DNA of 55,989 nucleotides from a virus. The DNA is taken from positions 1-55,989 of the IMG/VR virus record IMGVR_UViG_3300022752_000086; one strand, 5' to 3'. The notes beneath the pieces were generated by a model. That model saw only the letters and a list, made by a program, of their open reading frames with translations. It was not told the DNA's origin and made no database searches. How positions within the stretch are numbered: the first letter of the stretch is position 1; every line of letters starts with the position of its first letter. The translations under genes and the position numbers were made by a program. Positions 55,344-55,989 of this stretch are shown piece after piece.

Positions 55344-55989
55344 GTGTTCTGTCAAGTACTTTTTTATGGCAAGATCCTTTGCCTTGGTTTCCAGCATGAC
55401 ATCATACAGCCTATCTGTGTTATATTCTGGAATAGGACCTTGGATGTAATCTGAATGGGCTTGAGGACGCTTGCCCGGAGCAGATTCCGAATAGTGAGTC
55501 TTGGGAATCTGGTCTTCCGGCCAAGTGGAAAACATCATGTCTATGGCCTCATCCACAGTCTCGGTTCCGCAGAAACGGTGATGATGGTAATCGTAAACCA
55601 GACGGACACCACAGCCAGCGTAAATGTTCTGGTACAGGTCTGTGGGAGACCACATAGACGCTTTGTCGTCGTTCTCGATAGTTAGCTGTTTTTGGAGTCC
55701 GGGATCCAAAAGTTTAAAGTTTTCACAGAATCTCTTGGCGGTATCGGCCTTCCCATCGTACACACCACCAACATGGATATTGATATTGAAATCGTCATCA
55801 TGACCAAGCAGATGGCCGATAAGCCAATGCATATTCAAACACTTGACCGACTTGTTTACAATCACCTTATCGGGGCTTGCAAGGCACGTATACGGCCCAG
55901 GATGGCACGACAGGCGAATACCGCCCAGTCGGGCAAGCTCGCCTGCTTCAACCAGTTCAAGCACGATATCAGTCTGATGCTCACGAGAC
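55329..55989 (-). CDS. uvsE: UV-damage endonuclease UvsE (UVDE), 5' end beyond window
   Basis: The frame is open to the right edge. A GTG at 55964 lies inside the conserved region, so it is not the start. UVDE motifs appear in order: RLSCHPGPYTCLASP (His), NIHVGGVYDGK (His), LTIENDDK (Glu), VYDYHHHRFC (Asp and His), PKTHYSES (Lys and His) and VMLETKAKD (Glu). They fit the metal-binding TIM-barrel site of Thermus UVDE. The enzyme nicks DNA 5' of UV photoproducts and starts their repair. The missing N-terminal part should hold the remaining His/Glu ligands. The last four codons and stop lie within the tRNA-Gly gene. Confidence 0.93.
   Translation of the reverse strand, partial: SREHQTDIVLELVEAGELARLGGIRLSCHPGPYTCLASPDKVIVNKSVKCLNMHWLIGHLLGHDDDFNINIHVGGVYDGKADTAKRFCENFKLLDPGLQKQLTIENDDKASMWSPTDLYQNIYAGCGVRLVYDYHHHRFCGTETVDEAIDMMFSTWPEDQIPKTHYSESAPGKRPQAHSDYIQGPIPEYNTDRLYDVMLETKAKDLAIKKYLTEHAGVV

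Noticed and set aside
55329-55964. UvsE starting at GTG 55964
   Set aside because: The frame continues to the window edge and conserved UVDE regions are still missing upstream, so the true start lies outside.
1-55989. CRISPR array, insertion sequence or integrase/attachment site
   Set aside because: I saw no regularly spaced direct repeats, transposase or integrase motifs; the repeats present are coding (collagen-like and RCC1) repeats.

Overview
The window looks like part of the genome of a large, AT-rich tailed phage of the T4 superfamily (contractile tail). The T4-type genes recognisable by protein motifs are baseplate wedge gp6, gp25, gp53 and probably gp8 and a gp7/P2-I-like protein, baseplate/tube cap gp48, a gp27-like hub, head-completion nuclease gp4, a gp19/gp54-family tube protein, tail-assembly chaperone gp26, ssDNA-binding gp32 and the late-transcription co-activator gp33. 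Motifs matching the T4 late promoter (TATAAATA) precede several structural genes. The host cannot be named from the sequence.

Positions 1-43085 hold one minus-strand block of tightly packed late genes (gaps of 0-30 bases), read gp48, gp53, gp27-like hub, a 2247-aa RCC1-repeat protein, a hub-like C-terminal-domain protein, gp25, gp6, gp7/I-like, gp8-like, then fibre or adhesin genes: a 232-aa adaptor, an 802-aa fibre, a 369-aa protein, a 942-aa collagen-like/Cys-rich protein, a giant 5041-aa protein, and a further collagen-like/Cys-rich protein cut by the left edge. The unusual theme is RCC1-type beta-propeller repeats. They occur inside the gp53 wedge protein, in the 2247-aa protein beside the hub and throughout the 5041-aa protein.

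Positions 43112-45965 run on the plus strand: gp4, the tail tube, gp26 with a T-TTT-TTA slippery site that opens a -1 extension, and a 306-aa unknown. A bidirectional terminator separates this from gp32 (minus, own sigma70-like promoter) and gp33 (minus). Positions 47206-54130 (plus) carry two unrecognised probable virion proteins and a 1304-aa protein made of two diverged copies of what may be a glycosidase-like TIM barrel.

The right end (54220-55989) differs in composition and gene type. It holds a 35-aa Lys/Cys-rich microprotein with a strong ribosome-binding site, a SpoU-family RNA 2'-O-methyltransferase, a small unknown, a tRNA-Gly(TCC), and a UV-damage endonuclease (UvsE) whose 3' end lies inside the tRNA gene. 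Together with gp32 these genes are visibly less AT-rich than the structural genes, which suggests mosaic origins or different selection on early and late genes.
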